Shown: positions 45,123 through 53,837, counted from the first letter of the stretch. The stretch: 64,000 nt of DNA from Roseitalea sp. MMSF_3546 (GCF_030732865.1 NZ_JASHKB010000004.1:62001-126000), one strand, 5' to 3'. Notes: generated by a model not told the origin, from the sequence alone. A program made the numbers and translations.

Positions 45123-45686
45123 TCACACGCCGATCCGACGCCAGGAGCGCGTCAGCCGCGCATAGATCATGGGTACCGAGACCGGCTGGTCACGCGCAGA
45201 GTAGACGCCGCGAAACTCGTACCAGTGGGCAAGCAGGCACAGCACGGCCCGGCGCAGCGTGTCCGGCACGTCGGCGCCGGTGTCGCCGAAGCCGGCGACG
45301 AAATCGATCTCGATGCCGTTGCTGCGCGAGGGAACGGCGCCGGGTTCAAGGCCGAGCCGGGCCGGACGCCGCATCACGTCAAGCGTATATTGCGCGCCGT
45401 CGAGCACGGCCGGGTTCCCGTCGGCATCGTAGACGGTGACGGCGGCGATCGCGGCGACCGGATGGCGCGGCAGGCAGACCGGGCCGTCCGGCGGATCGCC
45501 GACCGACAGCCGCCAGGTCTGGTTGACCAGCGCGACGCCGGCATCCTCGGCGACAAATGCGGCGGCGGCATCGACGAGTTCGGCGATCTGCGTATCCTCG
45601 CCGTCATGGGTGACGCGCAGATGCGCCTTGGCGTCGGCCAGCGTCACGGGCGGTGCGGCCGGCGGAACGAGCAAGCTCAGAACCAT
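45123..45686 (-). CDS. GTA g6: head-tail connector (adaptor)
   Basis: A 187-residue connector protein of the gp6/YqbG-like family (phiE125 gp8-like): PPVTLADAKAHLRVTHDGED, ELVDAAAAFVAEDAG and TLRRAVLCLLAHWYEFRG. A ring of this protein binds below the portal. The ATG at 45686 has an AAAGGA site. It is separated from the capsid gene by 99 bases that contain two hairpins, the largest gap inside the cluster. Confidence 0.9.
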   Translation of the reverse strand: MVLSLLVPPAAPPVTLADAKAHLRVTHDGEDTQIAELVDAAAAFVAEDAGVALVNQTWRLSVGDPPDGPVCLPRHPVAAIAAVTVYDADGNPAVLDGAQYTLDVMRRPARLGLEPGAVPSRSNGIEIDFVAGFGDTGADVPDTLRRAVLCLLAHWYEFRGVYSARDQPVSVPMIYARLTRSWRRIGV

Positions 45687-45711
45687 GTCCAATCCTTTGA
45701 CGGGTAAATGG

Positions 45712-45749
45712 GCGGGCGGCCCGGCAGGGAGGCGGACCGGGCCGCCCGC
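45712..45749 (-). terminator. 13-bp stem-loop between GTA capsid gene and g6
   Basis: Perfect 13-bp arms at 45712-45724 and 45737-45749 (GCGGGCGGCCCGG and its complement) with a 12-base loop. No T tract follows, so it may be a partial terminator or an mRNA stabiliser for the capsid message. Confidence 0.6.
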
Positions 45750-45760
45750 TTCGGCGCTAT

Positions 45761-45784
45761 CGGCGGGGGAAAGCGTCCCCGCCG
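45761..45784 (-). terminator. Second stem-loop directly after the capsid stop codon
   Basis: CGGCGGGG (45761-45768) and CCCCGCCG (45777-45784) form an 8-bp stem with an 8-base loop, starting two bases past the capsid stop codon. Confidence 0.55.
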
Positions 45785-45785
45785 G

Positions 45786-47072
45786 TCAGCTCACGCCGAA
45801 CTTGATCAGCTTGATGGCGTCGAAGTCCTGCACCCCGCCGCCGACGCGCTTGGTCGTGTAGAACAGCACGTAGGGCTTGGCCGAATAGGGATCGCGCAGC
45901 ACCGAAACGCCGCGCCGGTCGACGATCAGATAGCCGCGGGCGAAGTCGCCGAAGGCCATCGACAAGCTGTTCGAGCCGATCGCGGGCATTTCCTCGGCCT
46001 CATAGACCGAAAAGCCCATGAGCGAGGGCTTCTGGTCGGCGGTCGCCGGCGCCTTCCAGATATAGTCGCCATCGGTGTCCTTGAGCTTGCGGATTGCCGC
46101 CTGGGTCTTGCGGCTCATCATCCAGTTGGCGTTCTGGCGATAGCCGGCCTTGAGCGCATAGACGGTCTCGAGCAATACGTCGGACGCATCGGCCGCAGGC
46201 AGGTCGCCATCGGTGCCGGTGGGGATGTAGCCGATCGTGTCCCAGGCCCAGGACCCTTCGTCGACCATGGTGTAGTCGAGAAAGCCCCTGGGCTTGTTGG
46301 TGCCGTTGCCGGCAATGAAGGCGGCGCCCTCCTGCTCGGCGAAGGCCGCCTCGATCTCGGCGGTGATCCACTGGTCGATGTCGACGGCCGTGTCCTCGAG
46401 CAGCGCCGAGGTCGCCGCCGGCATGGCGTAGATCTCGGCGGTGGGAAAGGACAGTTCGGCGAGGGTCGCCGTGTCGGTCTCGGGGCGCGCGGCGGTCTCG
46501 CCGACCCAGCCGACCTCGGGGCCGGTCGTTGCAAACGGCTTTTTTAGCGTGGCGCCGGTCACCTGTCGCACGGTGGCGAGCGCGCGCATGGGCGACAGGT
46601 CGCGCAGCCGGCCGGCGATCGCGGTCTCGGTTTCCGGCGGCACCAGATAGCCGCCATCGGGACCCGAGCCGATCGACATCGCCTTGCCCTCGATGCGCCG
46701 CAGGGCCGTCTCGTCTCCCTTGCGCACATAGCGCTCGAAGGCCGCCTTGTGTTCGCTGGGCACGGCCCCGAACGCCGACCCGCCGGCCGGCGGGCGCGCC
46801 GCCTTGGCGATGAGCCGCTCGAGCACGCGCTTTTGCTCGTCGACGGCGTTGTTGATACGGTCGACCTTGTCGGCGGTGACGCTGTCCTCGCCGAGCGCGC
46901 TTTCGAGTTCGCGCAGGCGCTCGTCATTGGCGGTCTTGAACGCCTCGAAGGCGCGCATGAAGTCGTCGAAGGCCTCGGCGACGTCCTGCGCATGGCTGGC
47001 GGGCATCGGCGCGGCGGCCGGCGCCGCCGCCTTGACGCGCGGTGCGCGCGGCGGTGCGGTGTGCTGCTTCAT
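45786..47072 (-). CDS. GTA g5: major capsid protein (HK97 fold)
   Basis: A 428-residue capsid precursor. Residues about 30-92 form a coiled-coil scaffold (delta) domain; a flexible PPAGGSAFGAVPS linker (94-106) is the probable protease cut, leaving a mature shell protein of about 325 residues. HK97-fold sections include GPDGGYLVPPETETAIAGRL, ETDTATLAELSFPTAEIYAM and YSAKPYVLFYTTKRVGGGVQ. A good AAAGGAG site precedes the ATG. Two hairpins follow the stop, likely to favour high capsid expression. Confidence 0.95.
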   Translation of the reverse strand: MKQHTAPPRAPRVKAAAPAAAPMPASHAQDVAEAFDDFMRAFEAFKTANDERLRELESALGEDSVTADKVDRINNAVDEQKRVLERLIAKAARPPAGGSAFGAVPSEHKAAFERYVRKGDETALRRIEGKAMSIGSGPDGGYLVPPETETAIAGRLRDLSPMRALATVRQVTGATLKKPFATTGPEVGWVGETAARPETDTATLAELSFPTAEIYAMPAATSALLEDTAVDIDQWITAEIEAAFAEQEGAAFIAGNGTNKPRGFLDYTMVDEGSWAWDTIGYIPTGTDGDLPAADASDVLLETVYALKAGYRQNANWMMSRKTQAAIRKLKDTDGDYIWKAPATADQKPSLMGFSVYEAEEMPAIGSNSLSMAFGDFARGYLIVDRRGVSVLRDPYSAKPYVLFYTTKRVGGGVQDFDAIKLIKFGVS

Positions 47073-47083
47073 GGGAAGCTCCT

Positions 47084-47773
47084 TTAATGGGGATGGAGGT
47101 GGCGGGCGGCGCGCCGGATGGTCTCGGCGAGCATCAGCCCGGCACTGGTTTCGCTCGCGGCGGCCTCGCGCGCGCCGTCAAGTGCGGCAAAGCCCTTGGA
47201 TATGACGATCCGGGCCTGCCTGCGGGTCAGCCCGGCATCGCGCACGAGCCAACGTTCGAAATCCCGCCTGGTGGGCAGCGCGGCAGCCCGCTTGACGGCC
47301 GAGATCCGCGCCTGCGGCAGCATCGGGAAGGTGACGATCGAGATCTCCCACAGATCGGCCTCGATGATGCGGCGAATGCCGGTCGCCGGATCGGTCTTGC
47401 CGCGCACAGTGCGAAAGCCGATCGACAGCCCGTCCAGGCCGCCGGCACGCATCAGGGCGAGCACCTCGCGGCCCCTGGCAACGGCGGTGTTGATCCGGCC
47501 GCGCACCTTCAGCCCGCGCGCGTCCTCGGCAATTTCGATCCAGTGGCCGATCGGCTCGTCCGGATTGTGCTGGAACAGCATGCGGATGCCGGCCGCCCCT
47601 TTTTGGGCAAGCGATCTGGCGAACGCGCCGGGTACGACCGCCTCGCGACCCAGATCGACCGTGTCGAAGAGACTGGCATAACCGGAAAACACGCCGGTCT
47701 CGCTGACCGTCTCCAGTTCGGTGCCGGCGAATTTGTGCTCGATCGGGTCAGCTGCGGGTGGCGCGTTCGTCAT
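47084..47773 (-). CDS. GTA g4: prohead maturation protease
   Basis: A 229-residue serine protease of the HK97 prohead (U35) family that trims the capsid scaffold domain. The catalytic pair is His69 in MLFQHNPDEPIG and Ser117 in GLDGLSIGFRTV; EISIVTFPMLPQARI is the downstream signature. A C-terminal helical tail (about 165-229) may target it to the prohead. It overlaps g3.5 by 26 bases and ends 11 bases before the capsid start. Confidence 0.93.
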   Translation of the reverse strand: MTNAPPAADPIEHKFAGTELETVSETGVFSGYASLFDTVDLGREAVVPGAFARSLAQKGAAGIRMLFQHNPDEPIGHWIEIAEDARGLKVRGRINTAVARGREVLALMRAGGLDGLSIGFRTVRGKTDPATGIRRIIEADLWEISIVTFPMLPQARISAVKRAAALPTRRDFERWLVRDAGLTRRQARIVISKGFAALDGAREAAASETSAGLMLAETIRRAARHLHPH

Positions 47774-48134
47774 CGTCGTCTCCTTGTCCCCTGGTCTTGC
47801 GCGATGCCCTGGTCGCGCGCGCGTCGGAACCGGTGCGCCGGTCGGCGGCGCGAATGGCCACGCCCAGCGCCCACCAGATCGTCAGCGAAGCCACCGCGGC
47901 GCCCATCAGCACGGTCTCGACCTCGCTGAGCACCTCGGCGATGCCGAAGCGGTCGGCGATGGCAACGCCCACCGTGGTGCCGAAGACGAAGCCGGCGGCG
48001 ACGCCGGTCAGAAAGCGGATCGCGGCCTCGCGGCGGGTGTGCGGCAAAAGGTAGGCCAGCGAGATCGCCGAACCGGCGACCGCACCGACGGCCTTGGCGA
48101 GCCAAAGGCTGCCATTGGCGGGGATTTCGCTCAT
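47748..48134 (-). CDS. GTA g3.5: small membrane protein (DUF6107-like)
   Basis: A 128-residue protein with three hydrophobic segments (about 9-30, 40-61 and 74-95) and a charged C-terminal tail (RKTRGQGDDDDERATRS). A membrane protein at this position between portal and protease genes is constant in RcGTA-like clusters; its role is not settled. The DUF6107 name is from memory. Start and end overlap the neighbouring genes (ATGA with g3, 26 bases with g4). Confidence 0.75.
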   Translation of the reverse strand: MSEIPANGSLWLAKAVGAVAGSAISLAYLLPHTRREAAIRFLTGVAAGFVFGTTVGVAIADRFGIAEVLSEVETVLMGAAVASLTIWWALGVAIRAADRRTGSDARATRASRKTRGQGDDDDERATRS

Positions 48135-49363
48135 TGCGCATCCTTCCCGGTCTCGGCGTGATCGGGCACCGGCGGATAGCCGACGGCCACGCGCTTTTCG
48201 GCATCGGTCAGGAAGGAGGCCGCCTCGAGCCGCGAGAACAGCGCGTCGCGCTCGACGGCCAGGCCCTCGACCCGGTCGAGATCGCAGCCGATGCGCACGG
48301 ATCCGGGGAAGAGCGGGCCGAGCCAGTGGCCAAACGCCTCTGTCGTGCGGCGAACCAGCGGCAGCACCGTCAGGCGGAAAAAGGCGCGCTGGGCCTCCTG
48401 ATAGTTGGAATAGGTATTGTCGCCGGGAATGCCGAGCAGCATGGGCGGCACGCCGAAGGCGAGCGCGATGTCGCGGCAGGCCGCGTTCTTGGCCTCGATG
48501 AAATCCATGTCGCGCGGGGTCAGGCCCATCGCCTTCCAGTCGAGCCCGCCTTCGAGCAGCAGCGGCCGCCCGGCATTCATGGCGCCCGAATAGCCCTCCT
48601 CGAGTTCGCGCTTGAGCTGTTCGTACTGCTCCGGTGTCAGGTTGGAGCCGTCGCCGGGCGCGTAGACCAGCGCGCCCGAGGGGCGGGCGGCGTTGTCGAG
48701 CAGCGCCTTGTTCCAGCGCGCGGCGGCGTTGTGCACGTCGAGCGCGGTCAGCGCCGCCTCGAGCGGGGCGAAGCCGTCGGTCTCGTCGAGCGGGTTGAAC
48801 AGGGCCATGTGCAGGAGCGGGCAGGCACCGTCATCGGCGTCGAGCGCGATGCGCCGGCTCTGGCTGCCGACCTCGTGGACCAGCGTGACGGGCCAGCCGC
48901 GATGATCGCGCTCGAAGCGCACGCGGTCGGGTCCCAGGCAGTGCAGATGCACGCGCCCGCCGACCGGCTCGGACCGCTCGACATAGGCATTGCCCGAAAG
49001 AAGCAGGTGCCCGTAGGCGGTCTCCAGGAAGGTGGTGTGCGACTGGTGCGCGTTGGGCCGGGCAATGATGGCGGCGAGCGGATGGTCGGGCAGCGTGCTC
49101 TCGCCGTCATGGATGCGCCAGGGCACGGCGGCGGCGGCCTCGGAGATCATGCGCACGCAGCGATGCACGATCGGGTTGCGCATGAAGCCCTGACGGGCGA
49201 GCGCGGCGAAGGAGGCCTGCGTCCAGTCCGCGTCGAGCTGGGTTTGCATGGCGACGAAACCCTGAAACGCGGCGGTTTTCGTCGCCGGCGGCATGGCCGC
49301 GCGATGGTCGGGCGCGCGTGCCGGTTCGCGCCGGCCGTCAAGCCAGCGTGGCAATCGTGTCAT
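48131..49363 (-). CDS. GTA g3: portal protein (HK97 family)
   Basis: A 410-residue portal protein that forms the DNA-entry ring at one capsid vertex. Family markers are NPIVHRCVRMISEAAAAVPW, RPNAHQSHTTFLETAYGHLL, SGNAYVERSEPVGGRVHLHC and MDFIEAKNAACRDIALAFGVPPMLLGIPGD divided across about 290-320. Length is normal. It starts 15 bases after the large terminase and ends in an ATGA overlap with g3.5. Confidence 0.94.
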   Translation of the reverse strand: MTRLPRWLDGRREPARAPDHRAAMPPATKTAAFQGFVAMQTQLDADWTQASFAALARQGFMRNPIVHRCVRMISEAAAAVPWRIHDGESTLPDHPLAAIIARPNAHQSHTTFLETAYGHLLLSGNAYVERSEPVGGRVHLHCLGPDRVRFERDHRGWPVTLVHEVGSQSRRIALDADDGACPLLHMALFNPLDETDGFAPLEAALTALDVHNAAARWNKALLDNAARPSGALVYAPGDGSNLTPEQYEQLKRELEEGYSGAMNAGRPLLLEGGLDWKAMGLTPRDMDFIEAKNAACRDIALAFGVPPMLLGIPGDNTYSNYQEAQRAFFRLTVLPLVRRTTEAFGHWLGPLFPGSVRIGCDLDRVEGLAVERDALFSRLEAASFLTDAEKRVAVGYPPVPDHAETGKDAQ

Positions 49364-49378
49364 GTCGGTTTCCCTTGG

Positions 49379-50677
49379 TCAGATACCGCGGATGCGCGGG
49401 CGGCCAGGCCGCTCGGCGACCAGTTCGGCAATCGCCCATTCGAGCGCGTCGAGCCGGTCGGGCGAGCGGTGCGAACTGAGCCCGTCGAGCCCGAAATCGC
49501 ACATCTCGTCCTCGAGCCTGGCGAGCACGCCCGCATGGGCCACCCGCCCCTGTTCATAGAGCGCGGCGATCGGTTCGGCGCGCCGCCACTTGCCGCGATG
49601 GGCGCGCACCGGCTTGACGTTCACCGTGTCGTCGACGGTCGCGATGACGCTTTGCACCATGTCGCCGCCCTGATTGACCTCGGCGACCAGGACATCGGCG
49701 CGCGCGGCGTGATAGGCCGCCACGGCGCGCCCCGCCCACTGGCGCGGCCCGGCCGCCTCGACGGTGTGATCGCCGATCACGACGATCCGCCCGTCCGGCG
49801 CCAGGCCCGCGACGATGATGCCGCAGGCATCCGAGGTCGCCTTGCTGGTGGCCGGCGGATCGACCGCGACGACCACGCGCCGCAGATCCGCGGGCACGCC
49901 GGCGCGGCAGCCGTCGAGCAGGGCCCGAGACCACAGCGCGCCGGTGCGTTCGGCGATGATCTCGGCATCGAGCTCCTGCCGACCCAGCCGCGTTCCCGCA
50001 TAGCGGCGCTTCATGGCCTCCAGAAAGGACGGCGCAAGATTGTGCGCATTGTCGTCGGTGCGCATGCGTGTGGTCACCGTGGCGCCGTCGGCCATCAGTT
50101 CGGCCAGAAGCTTGAGCGGCCGCGGCGTGGTGGTTGCGATCAGCCGCGGCCTCTGGCCAAGGCGCAGGCCGAACTGCAGCATGTCCCAGCAATGGCGCGG
50201 ATCGGGCCATTTGAGCAGTTCATCGCACCAGGCGGCGGCAAATTGCGGCCCGCGCAGGCTGCCCGGATCATGCGCCGAATAGGCCTGGGCCACCGCGCCG
50301 TTGGGCCAGACCAGCCGGCGGCGCGTCGCCTCGTAGACCGGCCGGTTATAGGCGGCGCAGGCCAGAATGCCCGCCGGCCCCTCGATCATCACCTCGCGCA
50401 CATCGGCGATGGTCTCGCCGACCAGCGCGATCGGGCTGGTGATGGCGGCGGCATAGGGCGCGACCGCGCTTGCGACATGGTGCACCCATTCGGCGCCGGC
50501 GCGCGTCTTGCCCGAACCGCGCCCGCCCAGCAGCAGCCATGTCGTCCAGCTTGCATCGCGCGGCGGCTTTTGCGCCTCACGCAGGACCAGCGGGCCGCAG
50601 CGCAGCGCCACACGCCGGACAAACGCGCTCGCCCGCCGCCGATACCATGGCGCGGGCGCGTTCTTCACTTCGCTCAT
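49379..50677 (-). CDS. GTA g2: large terminase subunit
   Basis: A 432-residue packaging motor. The ATPase domain has Walker A GGRGSGKT (51-58) and Walker B AAAWCDELLKW with acidic pair Asp152-Glu153; the TTTPRP coupling motif follows at about 182-187. The RNase H-like nuclease domain starts with VVVAVDPPATS (Asp272). All catalytic residues seem intact. In GTAs this motor packages about headful lengths of host DNA. The ATG at 50677 lies 101 bases inside g1. Confidence 0.95.
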   Translation of the reverse strand: MSEVKNAPAPWYRRRASAFVRRVALRCGPLVLREAQKPPRDASWTTWLLLGGRGSGKTRAGAEWVHHVASAVAPYAAAITSPIALVGETIADVREVMIEGPAGILACAAYNRPVYEATRRRLVWPNGAVAQAYSAHDPGSLRGPQFAAAWCDELLKWPDPRHCWDMLQFGLRLGQRPRLIATTTPRPLKLLAELMADGATVTTRMRTDDNAHNLAPSFLEAMKRRYAGTRLGRQELDAEIIAERTGALWSRALLDGCRAGVPADLRRVVVAVDPPATSKATSDACGIIVAGLAPDGRIVVIGDHTVEAAGPRQWAGRAVAAYHAARADVLVAEVNQGGDMVQSVIATVDDTVNVKPVRAHRGKWRRAEPIAALYEQGRVAHAGVLARLEDEMCDFGLDGLSSHRSPDRLDALEWAIAELVAERPGRPRIRGI

Positions 50678-51008
50678 CGATGCGTTCTTCAACCGCCGCA
50701 AAAAAGGCCGATATCTCGGCCGGATCGTCCGCGCCCGATGCCTCGCCGGCCTCCGGCGCAAGGCGCTTGACCAGACCGGCCAGGGCATCGGCGGCCCGAC
50801 CGACCGTGACGATGGCCTCGACGACCGGCTTCTGATAGGTGTCGGCGCCACGCGCCTGATCGAGCAGACGGCCCGCCTGCACAGACAGCGTCTCGGCCAT
50901 GCTGACCACCAGATCGCGCGACAGCGCACCGCCGCCGGCCGGCGCGGTCTCGTGTTCGGAACCTGCCAAGGATACCCGTTTCTTCGAGGAATGAGGACCG
51001 GTCGCCAC
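50577..51008 (-). CDS. GTA g1: small terminase subunit
   Basis: A 143-residue protein overlapping the start of the large terminase by 101 bases, the same arrangement as in RcGTA, where g1 encodes an unusual small terminase. The helical core ALSRDLVVSMAETLSVQAGR to AADALAGLVKRLAPEAG (about 28-88) is predicted to form a coiled coil. The C-terminus has a CPAC pair, so a half zinc ribbon is possible. No DNA-binding helix-turn-helix is apparent, which fits non-specific packaging. The start is a GTG with a weak GGCGG site. Confidence 0.78.
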   Translation of the reverse strand: MATGPHSSKKRVSLAGSEHETAPAGGGALSRDLVVSMAETLSVQAGRLLDQARGADTYQKPVVEAIVTVGRAADALAGLVKRLAPEAGEASGADDPAEISAFFAAVEERIDERSEERARAMVSAAGERVCPACGAALRPAGPA

Positions 51009-51068
51009 GTCCGCCCGCCGAAGCTGCGGCAGGGCGCCCTATCGATCCAGTTTTTCGATTATGGCACA

Positions 51069-51097
51069 TTGATAGCAGAGCACCGTGACGGTGTCAA
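51069..51097 (-). promoter_or_regulatory. Candidate GTA promoter with internal palindrome
   Basis: On the minus strand TTGACA (51097-51092), a 17-base spacer and TATCAA (51074-51069) form a good sigma70-type promoter about 60 bases before g1. The spacer contains the perfect palindrome CACCGT-G-ACGGTG (51081-51093), which overlaps the edge of the -35 box and is placed for a repressor or activator. Confidence 0.6.
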
Positions 51098-51143
51098 GAA
51101 TAAATTCCTAGAGCCGTGCACCTTTTTTCAGGCCGTTTTTTCC

Positions 51144-51569
51144 ATGTCCGATTCTGACCGCTCGCCGGCTCCGGCCGCGTACCCCGCGCTCGATCCGCTG
51201 AAGACCGGCCCGCGCGGGCTTTGCCCCCGCTGCGGCGTAGGCCGCATCTTCACCGGCTTTTTGAAGATCAAACCGCAATGCCCGCATTGTGGGCTCGACC
51301 TTGGTTTCGCCGATACCGGCGACGGGCCGGCCTTCTTCGTGATCTGCTTCACCTGCATACCGGTCGCGGCCTTTACCGTGTGGATGGAGGTCGGCGCCGG
51401 CGCGCCCCTGTGGCTGAACGCGCTCCTGACGCTGCCGCTGCTGGTCATCTTCTGCGTGCTGCCGCTGCGCCCGCTCAAGGGCTGGATGATCGCCCAGCAA
51501 TATCGCCACGAGGCCGGCGAAGGGGTATGGGCCGATAAACCAAACATCCATCAAAACCGCGGCCAATAG
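51144..51569 (+). CDS. DUF983 family protein
   Basis: A 141-residue protein of the DUF983 family. A cytoplasmic zinc-ribbon-like part has two cysteine pairs, CPRC and CPHC (about 27-50), and two transmembrane helices follow (about 62-80 and 88-108). GPAFFVICFTCIPVAAFTVW and PLLVIFCVLPLRPLKGWMIA are family hallmarks. Its role is unknown; the gene is often near cytochrome oxidase or envelope genes. It is divergent from the GTA cluster, with 135 bases between the two starts. Confidence 0.87.
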   Translation: MSDSDRSPAPAAYPALDPLKTGPRGLCPRCGVGRIFTGFLKIKPQCPHCGLDLGFADTGDGPAFFVICFTCIPVAAFTVWMEVGAGAPLWLNALLTLPLLVIFCVLPLRPLKGWMIAQQYRHEAGEGVWADKPNIHQNRGQ

Positions 51570-51665
51570 ACCGTTGCAGTTGCCCGCCGGGGCAAATTCC
51601 GGCAAGAAGCCCCGGGGCGGCGCAACCGGTCGCGTTGCGCGGCATTGTCTGGTGGGCAGGCAGCC

Positions 51666-53837
51666 ATGAACGATTCCGACAATCCCGAGCGCGAGCCGGG
51701 CGCAAAGCACGATTCCAAGCCGACGGAGAAGACGTCGCCGTCGGCGATGATGGAGGTCGACGCCTTCATCGATTCGGGGCTGTACAATGCGCGGCTGGCG
51801 GCCGGCGAATTCTGGGACGGCGTGACGATCTTCTTTCGCCGCTTTCGTCCCTACGGCTTCAACCGGGCGATCTTCGAGGCACTTGGCGAGGCGATGACGC
51901 TGGGCACGGCGGCCGCGCTGATCATGCTGGCGCTGGCCATTCCCTCGTCGATGGAGGTGGCGCGCAACTGGGAAAGCCAGGAGCAGTTCGCCGTCACCTT
52001 TCTGGACCGCTATGGCCGCGAGGTCGGCCAGCGCGGGGTGCTGCATTCGGACGCGGTGCCGATCGAGGAACTGCCGGACAATCTGATCAAGGCCGTGCTG
52101 GCGACCGAGGACCGGCGATTCTTCGACCATTTCGGCATCGACATCGTCGGGCTGGTGCGCGCGATGACCGAGAACGTGCGGGCCAATTCCGTGGTCCAGG
52201 GCGGGTCGACCGTCACCCAGCAGCTCGCAAAGAACCTGTTTCTGACCAATGAACGCACGCTGGAGCGCAAGATCAAGGAGGCGTTCCTCGCCCTTTGGCT
52301 GGAAGCCAATCTGACCAAGGAGGAGATCCTCAAGCTCTATCTCGACCGCGCCTATATGGGCGGCGGCACGTTCGGCGTTGCGGCCGCGGCGCGCTTTTAT
52401 TTCGACAAGGACGTGCGCGACGTCACGCTTGCCGAGGCGGCCATGCTGGCCGGGCTGTTCAAGGCGCCGGCCCGCTTCGCCCCGCATATCGATCTGCCGG
52501 CGGCGCGCGGCCGCGCCAACGAGGTGCTCACCAACATGGTACAGGCCGAGTTCATGACCGAAGGCCAGGTCACCGGAGCGCGGCGCGAGCCGGCGGACGT
52601 GGTGCTGCGGCAGGCCAATGACAGCCCCGACTACTTCCTCGACTGGGCGTTCGGCGAGGTCAAGGACTTCATCATCGACAACAGGTTGCCGACGCGCTCG
52701 GTGATCGTGCGCACGACGATCGACATGGATCTGCAGCGCGGCGCCGAGGAAGCCATCCAGTTCTTCCTGCGCAAGCAGGGCCAGGAATACAATGTCAGCC
52801 AGTCGGCCGCCGTGCTGATCGAAAACAACGGCGCCGTGCGCGCCATCGTGGGCGGGCGCGACTACGGCGTCAGCCAGTTCAACCGCGCCACCTCGGCCGA
52901 GCGCCAGGCGGGCTCGTCGTTCAAGACCTATGTCTATGCGGCGGCGATCTCGGCGGGACTGGACGAGACGACCGTGGTGCGCGACGAGCCGGTGACATGG
53001 CGCGGCTGGTCGCCGCAGAACTACAATCGCCGCTTTGCCGGCCGCGTCAATCTGGCGACCGCCTTTGCCCGATCGATCAACACGGTGCCGGTCAAGCTGG
53101 CCCGCGACCACCTGGGTGGCACTTCGCCCATCGTTTCGCTGGCCGAGAAGATGGGCGTGGAATCGCCTGTGATCTCGCACCACACCATGGTGCTGGGCAC
53201 ATCGGGCATGACGGTGATGGACCAGGCCACGGGCTATCTTTCGCTGGCCTCGGGCGGCGTGACCGGCCTGCGCCACGGCTTCACGCAGATCCGGGCGCAA
53301 TCGGGCGAGGTCCTCTACGACCGGCGCCGCGACGCGCCGCGCACCGAGCAGATCTTCACGCCCGAGCAGGTCGAAACGCTCAATCGCATGCTGGTCAACG
53401 TCACCGAATGGGGCACCGGTCGCCGCGCCGCGCTGGAAGGCATCAAGGTGGCCGGGAAGACCGGAACCACGCAGTCCTATCGCGACGCCTGGTTCTCCGG
53501 CTATACGGGCAATTTCACCGCCGCGGTCTGGTACGGCAATGACAACTACACGCCGACCAACCGGCTCACCGGCGGCCGGCTGCCCGCCCAGACATGGCAG
53601 CGGATCATGAGTTATGCCCATCGCGGGATCGATCTGGCGCCGCTCGCCGGCGTCGAGGACTCGATCCCGGCAAGCCCGGAGCCGTCGGTTGAGGTCGCCC
53701 AGGACGATGCCGGCGCCCCGTTCGAGATGTTCGTGCTGTCCGAGCAAAGCGTGCGCTTTTTGTCCTCGCTCGACCGCAAGCTGGCGAACCTGCCCGAATT
53801 GTCCGAGAAAGAGCAGGAAGTTGCCGCAACGCGCTGA
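51666..53837 (+). CDS. Penicillin-binding protein 1A (bifunctional)
   Basis: A 723-residue class A PBP that polymerises and crosslinks peptidoglycan. One transmembrane helix (about 78-96) follows a cytoplasmic N-terminus. The GT51 glycosyltransferase domain shows Glu148 in ATEDRRFFDHFGID, QGGSTVTQQLAKNLFL and KIKEAFLALWLE. The transpeptidase has Ser417 in the SSFK tetrad, ARSINTVP (SxN) and the KTGTT motif. Length is normal for the alphaproteobacterial short PBP1A/1C-like forms. The ATG at 51666 follows GGCAGGCAGCC. Confidence 0.94.
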   Translation: MNDSDNPEREPGAKHDSKPTEKTSPSAMMEVDAFIDSGLYNARLAAGEFWDGVTIFFRRFRPYGFNRAIFEALGEAMTLGTAAALIMLALAIPSSMEVARNWESQEQFAVTFLDRYGREVGQRGVLHSDAVPIEELPDNLIKAVLATEDRRFFDHFGIDIVGLVRAMTENVRANSVVQGGSTVTQQLAKNLFLTNERTLERKIKEAFLALWLEANLTKEEILKLYLDRAYMGGGTFGVAAAARFYFDKDVRDVTLAEAAMLAGLFKAPARFAPHIDLPAARGRANEVLTNMVQAEFMTEGQVTGARREPADVVLRQANDSPDYFLDWAFGEVKDFIIDNRLPTRSVIVRTTIDMDLQRGAEEAIQFFLRKQGQEYNVSQSAAVLIENNGAVRAIVGGRDYGVSQFNRATSAERQAGSSFKTYVYAAAISAGLDETTVVRDEPVTWRGWSPQNYNRRFAGRVNLATAFARSINTVPVKLARDHLGGTSPIVSLAEKMGVESPVISHHTMVLGTSGMTVMDQATGYLSLASGGVTGLRHGFTQIRAQSGEVLYDRRRDAPRTEQIFTPEQVETLNRMLVNVTEWGTGRRAALEGIKVAGKTGTTQSYRDAWFSGYTGNFTAAVWYGNDNYTPTNRLTGGRLPAQTWQRIMSYAHRGIDLAPLAGVEDSIPASPEPSVEVAQDDAGAPFEMFVLSEQSVRFLSSLDRKLANLPELSEKEQEVAATR

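Larger units (their letters stand above)
36511..51008 (-). mobile_element. RcGTA-like gene transfer agent cluster
   Basis: Seventeen or more adjacent minus-strand genes in the order of the Rhodobacter capsulatus GTA: small and large terminase, portal, g3.5, protease, capsid, g6, g7, g8, tail tube, g10, g10.1, tape measure, g12, g13, g14, g15, then a holin-like gene. All frames are open with tight overlaps, and base composition by eye matches the flanking chromosome. No integrase, repressor, replication gene or attachment repeat is present, so it is a vertically kept particle cluster that should package random host DNA. Adaptor spikes, maturation factors and regulators such as GafA are not here and would be elsewhere in the genome. 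Confidence 0.93.

Noticed and set aside
36511-51008. An active prophage instead of a GTA
   Set aside because: There is no integrase, excisionase, repressor, replication or endolysin gene and no attachment repeat; gene order and the short tape measure match RcGTA.
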